From NCBI GenBank assembly GCA_028821635.1, contig JAPPDO010000046.1, positions 1 to 5,368 on the forward strand: 5,368 bases of DNA, given 5' to 3'. This DNA comes from Ekhidna sp. (GTDB lineage: Bacteria > Bacteroidota > Bacteroidia > Cytophagales > Cyclobacteriaceae). Position numbers and translations under genes: made by a program. The notes beneath the pieces are model-generated. The model saw nothing but the letters and a program-made list of their open reading frames with translations, searched no databases and was not told where the DNA came from. How positions within the stretch are numbered: the first letter of the stretch is position 1; every line of letters starts with the position of its first letter. Positions 1 through 5,222 of the stretch are shown here, in pieces.

Positions 1-2
1 CA

Positions 3-1469
3 AGCCGCAAAGCTTTTGATGGATTTCGAGATTCTCCCTACTATCAGGGTAAAATGGATTTGTGGTATGGATTTGCATGTAAAATGATTGATTTTCTGAA
101 AGAAGATGGTATAGAGTGTTTTATAGCGCAAAACAACTGGATTACTAGCTCAGGTGCTTCTAAGTTTAGAGATAAGGTCTTATCTGATACTACAATCAAA
201 CTATTTACTGATTTTAATGATTACAAGGTATTTAAGTCCGCAGGAATCCAAACAATGATTTATATACTTACAAAGGTTAAAACGAGTAATACTCATAAAG
301 TCAAGTATTCTATCCTAAAAGATCAGAATGTTAATGGTGATCAACTTAAAAAATTCTTGGATTTTAATTCAGACTTGAAATATAAATCCGAGAAATATCT
401 GTTTCCTTTTAATAAAACTCAGTTCAATGATGGTTTTATTACATTTAATAACCCTGAACAAGAACGCATCTTAAAAATCATATATGAAATTGGTGATTTC
501 TTTTTGTATGAGCATGAGATTACACAGGGCATTGTAGCACCACAAGATAAGCTGAATAAGAAAAATGCTGACATTTTAGGAACCGGATTTCATAGAGGTG
601 ACGGTATATTTAATTTATCCAAAGAAGAATTAGATAGTCTTGAATTAGGATCTAGAGAAATGGAAATCGTTAAGCCATTTTATTCAACGGAACACTTAAA
701 AAAATACTTCAAAGTTTCAGATAACCAAGAGTGGATAATATACACAAACTCTAGCGCAAACAAGTGGATAAATGATTTTCCAAAAATTAATAGCCATCTT
801 AATAAGTTTAGAGATGTTATTACATCTGATTTTGCACCTTATGGACTTCATAGGTCTCGCAATGAGTCCTTCTTTAAAGGGAATAAAATTTTATCTCTAA
901 GAAAATGTCAAGAGCCAACTTTTACTTATTCTGATTTTGAATGTTATGTTTCCCAAACATACAACCTCATTAACTCTGAAAGGATTGATCTAAAATATCT
1001 AACTGGTTTACTAAATTCAAAACTGATCAAATTCTGGTTAAAAAATAGAGGTAAACTGCAAGGTGAGTTATTTCAAGTAGATAAAGAACCCTTAATTAAC
1101 ATCCCTATATTATTCAGCAATAATCTTGAGATGTTAAGATTAGTTGAATACATAATTCAACTTATAAAAACGAATCATGAGAATATAAAACTAAAAATTT
1201 GGCGGGTGTATTTTGAGCAAATCATTGACGGCATTGTTTATGATCTTTATTTTCCAGACCTTCTAAAAAAGCATGACCGTCAAATCATCCGGTATTTAGG
1301 AGAGCTGGCGGCACTAAAAGATTCCATGTCAGATCAGGAGAAACTAGCCATCTGTAAGCAGGTATTTGAAAGGTTAAACGATAAGGAACACCCTGTTAGA
1401 AAAAATCTTTTCCGTATGGATAGCATCCCTGAAATTAGTATTATTGAAGGAAAAGATGATAGTCACTAA
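3..1469 (+). CDS. Eco57I-family DNA methyltransferase / type IIG restriction-modification enzyme, C-terminal part (5' end outside window)
   Basis: The reading frame is open from the first complete codon at 3 to the TAA at 1467-1469, giving 488 visible residues. The first in-frame ATG, at 54, is residue 18 and is internal: the residues before it (AFDGFRDSPYYQGKMDLW) are the usual Eco57I-type sequence after the NPPY motif. The NPPY motif, the SAM-binding motifs and any N-terminal PD-(D/E)XK nuclease would lie upstream of the window. Visible parts in order: the end of the N6-adenine methyltransferase domain (about 1-95, with FIAQNNWITSSGA and FKSAGIQTMIYIL); a TaqI-like C-terminal target-recognition domain (about 170-370, from QGIVAPQDKL through KILSLRK to INIPIL); and a C-terminal helical tail (about 380-488, with FEQIIDGIVYDLYFPDLL). 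Enzymes of this family methylate adenine in a specific site and often also cleave DNA. Whether this one cleaves, or works alone, cannot be judged from the fragment. It is co-directional with the CBASS operon but separated by 232 bp, so it is probably a separate defence unit. Confidence 0.85.
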   Translation, partial: SRKAFDGFRDSPYYQGKMDLWYGFACKMIDFLKEDGIECFIAQNNWITSSGASKFRDKVLSDTTIKLFTDFNDYKVFKSAGIQTMIYILTKVKTSNTHKVKYSILKDQNVNGDQLKKFLDFNSDLKYKSEKYLFPFNKTQFNDGFITFNNPEQERILKIIYEIGDFFLYEHEITQGIVAPQDKLNKKNADILGTGFHRGDGIFNLSKEELDSLELGSREMEIVKPFYSTEHLKKYFKVSDNQEWIIYTNSSANKWINDFPKINSHLNKFRDVITSDFAPYGLHRSRNESFFKGNKILSLRKCQEPTFTYSDFECYVSQTYNLINSERIDLKYLTGLLNSKLIKFWLKNRGKLQGELFQVDKEPLINIPILFSNNLEMLRLVEYIIQLIKTNHENIKLKIWRVYFEQIIDGIVYDLYFPDLLKKHDRQIIRYLGELAALKDSMSDQEKLAICKQVFERLNDKEHPVRKNLFRMDSIPEISIIEGKDDSH

Positions 1470-1472
1470 GAC

Positions 1473-1487
1473 CTGCCAAGATGGCAG
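1473..1487 (+). terminator. Small perfect stem-loop just after the RM gene; weak terminator candidate
   Basis: CTGCCA and TGGCAG form a perfect 6-bp stem around a 3-nt loop, starting 4 nt after the stop codon of the methyltransferase gene. No run of T follows directly; the next 30 nt are AT-rich and include a second possible stem, ATGAAG/CTTCAT (1492-1497 with 1513-1518). The position suits a 3'-end structure, but without a U tract intrinsic termination is uncertain. Confidence 0.3.
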
Positions 1488-1509
1488 ACTCATGAAGAAT
1501 ATATTTAAT

Positions 1510-1537
1510 TTGCTTCATCTTTGTATGACATTATAGC
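1510..1537 (+). promoter_or_regulatory. Possible sigma70-like promoter for the CBASS operon
   Basis: TTGCTT (1510-1515) and TATAGC (1532-1537) are separated by 16 nt, a tolerable match to -35 and -10 hexamers. A second -10-like TATACT sits at 1574-1579 without a good partner. CATCTTTG (1516-1523) is one base from the Bacteroidota -7 pattern TAnnTTTG, but I see no matching -33 element. In this AT-rich spacer such matches arise by chance, so the call is tentative. The promoter of the operon must lie in or before this spacer. Confidence 0.25.
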
Positions 1538-1539
1538 AT

Positions 1540-1556
1540 GAAAATTTTAAATTTTC
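1540..1556. repeat. AT-rich dyad, GAAAATT / AATTTTC
   Basis: Seven-base arms (1540-1546 and 1550-1556) flank a 3-nt centre, with imperfect symmetry at the centre itself. It begins 3 nt after the candidate -10 hexamer, where a repressor operator could lie. It could equally be chance symmetry in AT-rich DNA. Confidence 0.3.
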
Positions 1557-1636
1557 TTAGGTTGCAATGAGATTATACTAATATTATCAGTAGTAGGAGA
1601 CTTTGGCACTCAAGTTGTAGAATTAAATGAAATTGG

Positions 1637-1663
1637 TTCATAATTTAACTTTATGAAGTTAAA
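1637..1663. promoter_or_regulatory. Two overlapping, mutually exclusive inverted repeats in the cdnC leader
   Basis: Stem A pairs TTCATAA (1637-1643) with TTATGAA (1651-1657) across a 7-nt loop. Stem B pairs TTTAACTT (1644-1651) with AAGTTAAA (1656-1663) across a 4-nt TATG loop. Both are perfect, and they share bases 1651-1657, so only one can form at a time. They end 38 nt before the cdnC start. No T run follows, so this is not an ordinary terminator. A dimeric repressor operator or an RNA switch in the leader are both possible; no regulator gene is visible in the window. Confidence 0.45.
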
Positions 1664-1682
1664 CAAGATGTCAAACCCTTTA

Positions 1683-1694
1683 AAGGAGTAAGGA
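1683..1694 (+). promoter_or_regulatory. Ribosome-binding region of cdnC
   Basis: AAGGAG (1683-1688) lies 13 nt before the ATG at 1702, and a second AGGA (1691-1694) lies at the more usual 7 nt. This purine-rich stretch supports the start at 1702. It is the only clear Shine-Dalgarno sequence in the operon. Confidence 0.55.
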
Positions 1695-1701
1695 AAGAGA
1701 A

Positions 1702-2667
1702 ATGAGTAGGAGCCATGTAGACCATAAAGACATTCTGAGATTTGCTGAGGAGCAAGTAAATCTATCAAGAGATAAAGCTTCCACCTTTCGAGAACAAGCC
1801 CGGAGAGTACGAGAAAAAGTTGAGGAGTATCTTTCGGAGCATGATGATTTTGAATTAAAAAAAATTCTTTTATCTGGAAGTCTAGCAAAAGGCACAGCAT
1901 TGAAAACTCTTAATGATATTGACATGGCCTGTTACATATCCGGATCAGAAGTTCCTAGCGATATAGAAAAGCTACTAGACTATCTAGCGGAGAGACTTAG
2001 GAAAATATATCCTAATATAGATGCTAGTCAGGTAAAATCTCAAACCTATTCTGTTACCATAAGCTTTAAAGGAACCGGCTTGGATATTGACATTGTTCCA
2101 ATAATTTATGACGGTGATCCTGACTGGTATGGAAACTTAGTAAGCCAAGATGACGGCTCTTTTCTAAAGACTTGTATACCAAGACATTTAAATTTCATTA
2201 GGAAAAGGAAATCAAAGAATCAAAACAATTTCGCTCAGGTTGTCAGGCTAGTAAAGTATTGGAAAAGAAATATGAAGCAGAGTAATGCAAACTTCAAATT
2301 CAAATCATTCATGATAGAATTAATACTTGCCAAATTGGCTGATGATGGTGTGGATTTTTCAGACTATCCAGAGGCTCTTCAAGCCTTCTTTACTTACATC
2401 GCAAAAACTGATATTAGAGAACAGATTGCATTTTCAGATTACTACTCATTATCAAAAATTGGTTCATTTACTGAACCTGTACAGATTATAGATCCAGTTA
2501 ATGAAGAAAACAATGCTTCAAAGCTCTATACTAATTCGCAGGCAGACTTCATTGTGGATTTAGCATTGGATGCTGGAGATGCCATTGATTCTGCTCTTTC
2601 AGCAACAACAAAAAAGAAGACCGTTTATTACTGGCAAAAAGTTTTTGGTCCCACTTTTCAAGTTTAA
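1702..2667 (+). CDS. cdnC: CBASS cyclic-oligonucleotide synthase, CdnC-type CD-NTase
   Basis: This 321-residue protein is a cGAS/DncV-like nucleotidyltransferase. It matches, from memory and nearly without gaps, CdnC of E. coli MS115-1: the HVDHK start, the SGSLAKGTAL loop, the FAQVVRL.KYW helix, the FKFKSFMIELILAKL segment and the YWQKVFG end. The nucleotidyltransferase signature is complete: SGS at 58-60, catalytic DID at 72-74 and the third carboxylate in LDIDIVP (D130). The C-terminal half (about 160-321) is the helical OAS1-C-like domain. The E. coli enzyme makes cyclic tri-AMP and is active only when bound by the closed HORMA protein, with double-stranded DNA as cofactor; the same product is expected here because the effector next door is NucC. 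It is the first gene of the operon, and the HORMA start follows 4 nt after its stop. The start at 1702 is supported by the family N-terminus and the upstream AAGGAG. Confidence 0.95.
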   Translation: MSRSHVDHKDILRFAEEQVNLSRDKASTFREQARRVREKVEEYLSEHDDFELKKILLSGSLAKGTALKTLNDIDMACYISGSEVPSDIEKLLDYLAERLRKIYPNIDASQVKSQTYSVTISFKGTGLDIDIVPIIYDGDPDWYGNLVSQDDGSFLKTCIPRHLNFIRKRKSKNQNNFAQVVRLVKYWKRNMKQSNANFKFKSFMIELILAKLADDGVDFSDYPEALQAFFTYIAKTDIREQIAFSDYYSLSKIGSFTEPVQIIDPVNEENNASKLYTNSQADFIVDLALDAGDAIDSALSATTKKKTVYYWQKVFGPTFQV

Positions 2668-2671
2668 TAAA

Positions 2672-3175
2672 ATGGGTTCATATACATATAGTCAAACCTT
2701 TACAGTAACACACGCAAAATATCTAGCTTCAAAAGTTGCAGCGGATCTAAAAAGGCTTCAAAGATTTTACGGAGATCCTAGTGACTTACGAATTAATGAT
2801 TATGAAGAGGAGATAGTCCAACTTCTAAAAAATGGCTACCTCAAAGAAATAACTTATGGTTTCAAAAGAGGTGAAAATTGGATTGAACCGACTTTGAGGT
2901 ATACTGCAAAAGACTTAGCCAATTCTTCTATTGACGATGACCCTGGCAAAGTTCGACCAGATGCTGATACAGACGGAGCATCATTTTACAGTTTCTTAAC
3001 TTACTCCAGTGCTTATGATAACTCTTCACAGTCTGAAAGAGAAGCCTTTGAATCGAATTTACCCTTCAAGCGAGTTGATGCTTCAGAACCGAGTGCAGAT
3101 GGATATTTTTCAAATGATAGATATTATTACTCTGGAGGCAAGGGACTAGATAGATCAAGTTTAAAAAAGTATTGA
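2672..3175 (+). CDS. cap7: CBASS HORMA-domain sensor protein (Cap7)
   Basis: A 167-residue bacterial HORMA protein. The frame extends upstream to an ATG at 2570, but those 34 codons lie inside cdnC and look non-natural; the family N-terminus (MGSYTYSQTF) and usual length of about 170 place the start at 2672, 4 nt after the cdnC stop. I see no good Shine-Dalgarno sequence, so re-initiation by ribosomes finishing cdnC is likely. Visible features: the long helix with ASKVAADLKRLQRFYG (19-34), a second acidic helix around 42-54, the strand segment YLKEITYGFKRGENWIEPTLRYT (56-78), the DDPGKVRPDAD loop (89-99), and a Gly/Tyr-rich C-terminal part with SGGKGLDRSS (154-163) that would form the mobile safety belt. 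Known role: closing around a short peptide lets HORMA bind and switch on the CD-NTase. It is the only HORMA gene, as in the E. coli MS115-1 system; two-HORMA variants carry a second protein. The ligand peptide cannot be told from sequence. Confidence 0.9.
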   Translation: MGSYTYSQTFTVTHAKYLASKVAADLKRLQRFYGDPSDLRINDYEEEIVQLLKNGYLKEITYGFKRGENWIEPTLRYTAKDLANSSIDDDPGKVRPDADTDGASFYSFLTYSSAYDNSSQSEREAFESNLPFKRVDASEPSADGYFSNDRYYYSGGKGLDRSSLKKY

Positions 3176-3176
3176 A

Positions 3177-4094
3177 ATGCAGGGAATTTTTGAGCAAGCA
3201 ATAGTATACCCAGATACTGATTATATGGAGAGATTCCATGATTTGGTAGGATTGGATGATTATAAAGAAAGGCTGAGGAGAATACTTATATTACTTATCA
3301 ATCCAGATGCATTGAATAAATGGAAATCAAAGTATCATCCGGGTGCTAAGACTGCAATTAACTCTGTACTAAAGAGGCCACCATTAATAGTTTTTATTGG
3401 TGATGTAGGTTCCGGTAAAAGCGAACTAGCGATCACGATAGGAGATTACGTTGCCAGAGAGGAGAAAATTGATATTACCTTGCTACCCCTGAGTCTATCC
3501 AGTAGAGGAGAAGGTAGAGTTGGTCAGATGACTCAATTAATATCGGGGGCTTTTGAAGAGACATACCAAAAAGCAAGTCAGCTCAAATCAAATGGGAGTA
3601 AATCAAGAGGTGCCATTATTCTACTTGTGGATGAGGCTGATGCTTTAGCTCAAAGTAGAGAAAGTTCACAGATGCACCATGAGGATAAGGCTGGAGTAAA
3701 CGCTTTTATAAGAGGTGTTGATCGACTTGGAAATGGGAAAGTGCCAGCGGCAGTTATTATGTGTACAAATAGATCAAACTCTCTTGATCCTGCTATTAAA
3801 AGACGTGCTGCGGAAATATTAAAGTTTGAGAGACCAAATGACATTCAAAGAAGAAAAGTAATTGAGACTCCATTAAAGGAACTTGGATTCCAAGAAGATC
3901 AAATTAATCAAGTAGTCAAAATAACGGGTGTTAACGATAAAAGGAAATACGGATTTACATTTTCTGATTTGATCCAGAGACTAATACCATGTGTTGTACT
4001 GCAAGCTTTTCCTAATAGTAAAGTTGATCCCGATAAAGCAATTGACTTTATTAAAGATTTAACTCCTACGAAACCTTTCAAAGAAGAAGTATGA
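3177..4094 (+). CDS. cap6: TRIP13/Pch2-like AAA+ ATPase, CBASS regulator (Cap6)
   Basis: A 305-residue AAA+ remodeller. Landmarks: Walker A GDVGSGKS (75-82, K81), a pore-loop candidate RGEGRVGQM (110-118), Walker B ILLVDEAD (148-155, D152/E153), sensor-1 N198 in MCTNR, arginine fingers at R209/R210 in KRRAAEI, and a small helical lid ending with YGFTFSDLIQRL (258-269). About 65 residues precede the ATPase core, too few for the adaptor-like N-terminal domain of eukaryotic TRIP13, so HORMA is probably recognised directly. The start at 3177 is 1 nt after the cap7 stop, and the MQGIFEQAIVYP opening agrees with the E. coli homologue; a later ATG at 3225 would remove that conserved segment. No Shine-Dalgarno sequence is close, which suggests coupling to cap7. 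Known role: a hexamer that threads HORMA and converts it from closed to open, shutting off the cyclase and setting the activation threshold. The gene ends in an ATGA overlap with nucC. All ATPase residues are present. Confidence 0.95.
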   Translation: MQGIFEQAIVYPDTDYMERFHDLVGLDDYKERLRRILILLINPDALNKWKSKYHPGAKTAINSVLKRPPLIVFIGDVGSGKSELAITIGDYVAREEKIDITLLPLSLSSRGEGRVGQMTQLISGAFEETYQKASQLKSNGSKSRGAIILLVDEADALAQSRESSQMHHEDKAGVNAFIRGVDRLGNGKVPAAVIMCTNRSNSLDPAIKRRAAEILKFERPNDIQRRKVIETPLKELGFQEDQINQVVKITGVNDKRKYGFTFSDLIQRLIPCVVLQAFPNSKVDPDKAIDFIKDLTPTKPFKEEV

Positions 4095-4888
4095 GTGAGC
4101 AAATTGAGTTAAAAGATTTATTCGCCGGACTTCAAAAACAAGTTGAAGCCAGATTTAGTACTAACAGAAAATTTATAAAACATCCCGGCTCTAAAGGGGA
4201 TTCCCTAGAAAATGTCTGGATAAGTTGGCTAGGCGAATATCTCCCAAACAGATATTGTATTGACAAGGCCTTTGTAATAGATAGTAAGGGACATTTAAGT
4301 CAGCAATTAGATCTCGTTATTTATGATCAACACTTTACGCCATTTGTCTTCAAACAAGATGGAGTAATGTATATCCCTGCTGAAGGAGTTTATGCGGTTT
4401 TTGAAGTCAAGCCTGAAATAAGTAAGGAATACATAGAATATGCGGGTGAAAAAATAAAAAGTGTCCGACAGCTTTACAGAACATCAACAAATATTATTGA
4501 TCGTGGAAAATCACATGATCCTAGACCACTTACCAAGATTATTGGTGGACTGTTAGCTATTGATAGTACGATTTCTATAGAAACCGTCGAAAAGCATCTT
4601 AACTCCCTAGCAGAATTGCAGTCTTTTGATATGGGCTGTGCGGTAAAAACTGCCAGCTTTTATATTGAATATGAAGGTAAGGAAGACGCTCAGATTAAAG
4701 ATTGTAATGAAAGAATTTATAGTTATTATAATGCTAGGAGGATGAGAAATATTAAATTCAGTAAACCGGAGTATTCATTAGTTACATTCTTTCTACAGCT
4801 CTCTCGCTATTTGCAACAATCTATTGGGTCTGTGGCTGCTATTAACTTAAACGCCTACGCTAAATCTATAAAGTTCGATATTGATTAG
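4091..4888 (+). CDS. nucC: CBASS effector endonuclease NucC, activated by cyclic tri-AMP
   Basis: A 265-residue restriction-endonuclease-fold protein (NucC, DUF6602-type). It matches E. coli NucC (241 residues, from memory) through HPGSKGD (31-37), YLPNRY (50-55), AFVIDSKG (60-67), QQLDLVIYD (71-79), FTPFVFK (82-88), PAEGVYAVFEVK (96-107), IIGGLL (150-155), DMGC (180-183) and INLNAYAK (251-258). The catalytic set D74, E105, K107 matches D73/E104/K106. In the messenger pocket R54 equals R53, while Y81, T226 and H136 become F82, S247 and, if ungapped, D137. The extra 24 residues fall mainly between DMGC and the PEYSLVTFF helix (about 186-226). Known role: trimers bind cyclic tri-AMP, pair into hexamers and cut double-stranded DNA without sequence preference, destroying host and phage DNA. 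The start ATG overlaps the cap6 stop (ATGA), with a purine-rich AAGAAGAAG just upstream. Type III CRISPR systems also use NucC, but none is seen here. Confidence 0.95.
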   Translation: MSEQIELKDLFAGLQKQVEARFSTNRKFIKHPGSKGDSLENVWISWLGEYLPNRYCIDKAFVIDSKGHLSQQLDLVIYDQHFTPFVFKQDGVMYIPAEGVYAVFEVKPEISKEYIEYAGEKIKSVRQLYRTSTNIIDRGKSHDPRPLTKIIGGLLAIDSTISIETVEKHLNSLAELQSFDMGCAVKTASFYIEYEGKEDAQIKDCNERIYSYYNARRMRNIKFSKPEYSLVTFFLQLSRYLQQSIGSVAAINLNAYAKSIKFDID

Positions 4889-4991
4889 GAAAGAACTAGA
4901 GAATTTCAAAAAGACTTTAGAATACCTGATATCTCAAGATGACGACTCGAAGGGTTTGGTAGGAGTTATATGGGAGTCAGAAATCGACTAA
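4881..4991 (+). CDS. Possible 36-residue orphan reading frame overlapping the end of nucC
   Basis: From a TTG at 4881, which overlaps the nucC stop region, to a TAA at 4989-4991, one frame reads as ordinary, charged, helix-like protein (KELENFKKTLEYLISQ, then DDDSKGLVGVIWESEID). It has no ATG and no ribosome-binding site, and I recognise no family. It could be a tiny coupled fifth gene of the operon, the tail end of a lost gene left by a rearrangement after nucC, or chance. I favour a gene remnant, with low certainty. Confidence 0.22.
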   Translation: MIRKELENFKKTLEYLISQDDDSKGLVGVIWESEID

Positions 4992-5017
4992 AATCTACCC
5001 TCCCCCGTCCGTAGTTT

Positions 5018-5053
5018 GTAACCACCTTCGTCTCTTTGAGAAGGGAAGGGTAC
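5018..5053. repeat. Imperfect hairpin, possible REP-like element or terminator after the operon
   Basis: The core TCTC (5031-5034) pairs with GAGA (5038-5041) around a TTT loop. CCTTC (5025-5029) then pairs with GAAGG (5045-5049) after a small internal bulge, and GTA (5018-5020) with TAC (5051-5053). About a dozen pairs form overall. No T run follows on the + strand. Its place 130 nt after nucC would suit a 3'-end structure, but the neighbouring repeats make a dispersed extragenic element as likely. Confidence 0.35.
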
Positions 5054-5055
5054 CA

Positions 5056-5072
5056 TTTCGGCAAGCTCAGTC
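5056..5072. repeat. REP-like motif TTTCGGCAAGCTCAGTC
   Basis: This 17-mer resembles the widely dispersed intergenic motif CTTCGACAAGCTCAG known from many bacterial genomes, with two differences in the shared part. It lies immediately after the imperfect hairpin, as expected of a decayed extragenic repeat. The match is from memory. Confidence 0.3.
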
Positions 5073-5096
5073 ATCTTACAAGCGAAAAACAACATT

Positions 5097-5222
5097 GTAA
5101 CCCGTAGGAACGCAACTGTAAACAGAAGCAATAGAGATGTAACGGGTAGGAACGTAATTGTAGACAGAAGCAATAGAAATATAACTTGAAGCAACATGAT
5201 TGCAAACAGGAAATTATCATCA
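5097..5222. repeat. 21-bp tandem array, six degenerate units in 42-bp pairs
   Basis: Units start at 5097, 5118, 5139, 5160, 5181 and 5202. Within the unit, positions 3 (A), 8 (G) and 10 (A) are the same in all six, and positions 1, 2, 4, 11, 13, 14 and 21 in five of six, giving roughly GTAAnnnGnAGnAA...T. Odd and even units differ systematically, so the better period is 42 bp: the first two 42-bp copies (5097-5138 and 5139-5180) match at 36 of 42 positions, and the third is more decayed. The period equals 7 codons: the + strand reads V-[TND]-[RG]-[RS]-N heptads, interrupted by a TGA in unit 5, and the - strand gives a hydrophobic Leu-rich frame. Neither has support as a gene. Confidence 0.75.

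Noticed and set aside
1538..1570. A 10-codon leader frame (ATG at 1538) in the spacer before cdnC
   Set aside because: It is too short to distinguish from chance, has no ribosome-binding site and no telling codon content.
1610..1925. Two - strand frames opposite the start of cdnC
   Set aside because: They are shadows of the strongly conserved cdnC coding sequence and show no protein family features.
2570..2671. The longer start for the HORMA protein at 2570
   Set aside because: The 34 extra residues come from the other frame of the cdnC 3' end, and would make the protein longer than the family; the ATG at 2672 gives the family N-terminus.
5097..5222. A CRISPR array, given the repeats and NucC, which also works with type III CRISPR
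   Set aside because: The units are directly contiguous without unique spacers and are degenerate, and no cas genes are present; the HORMA, TRIP13 and CdnC genes explain NucC fully.
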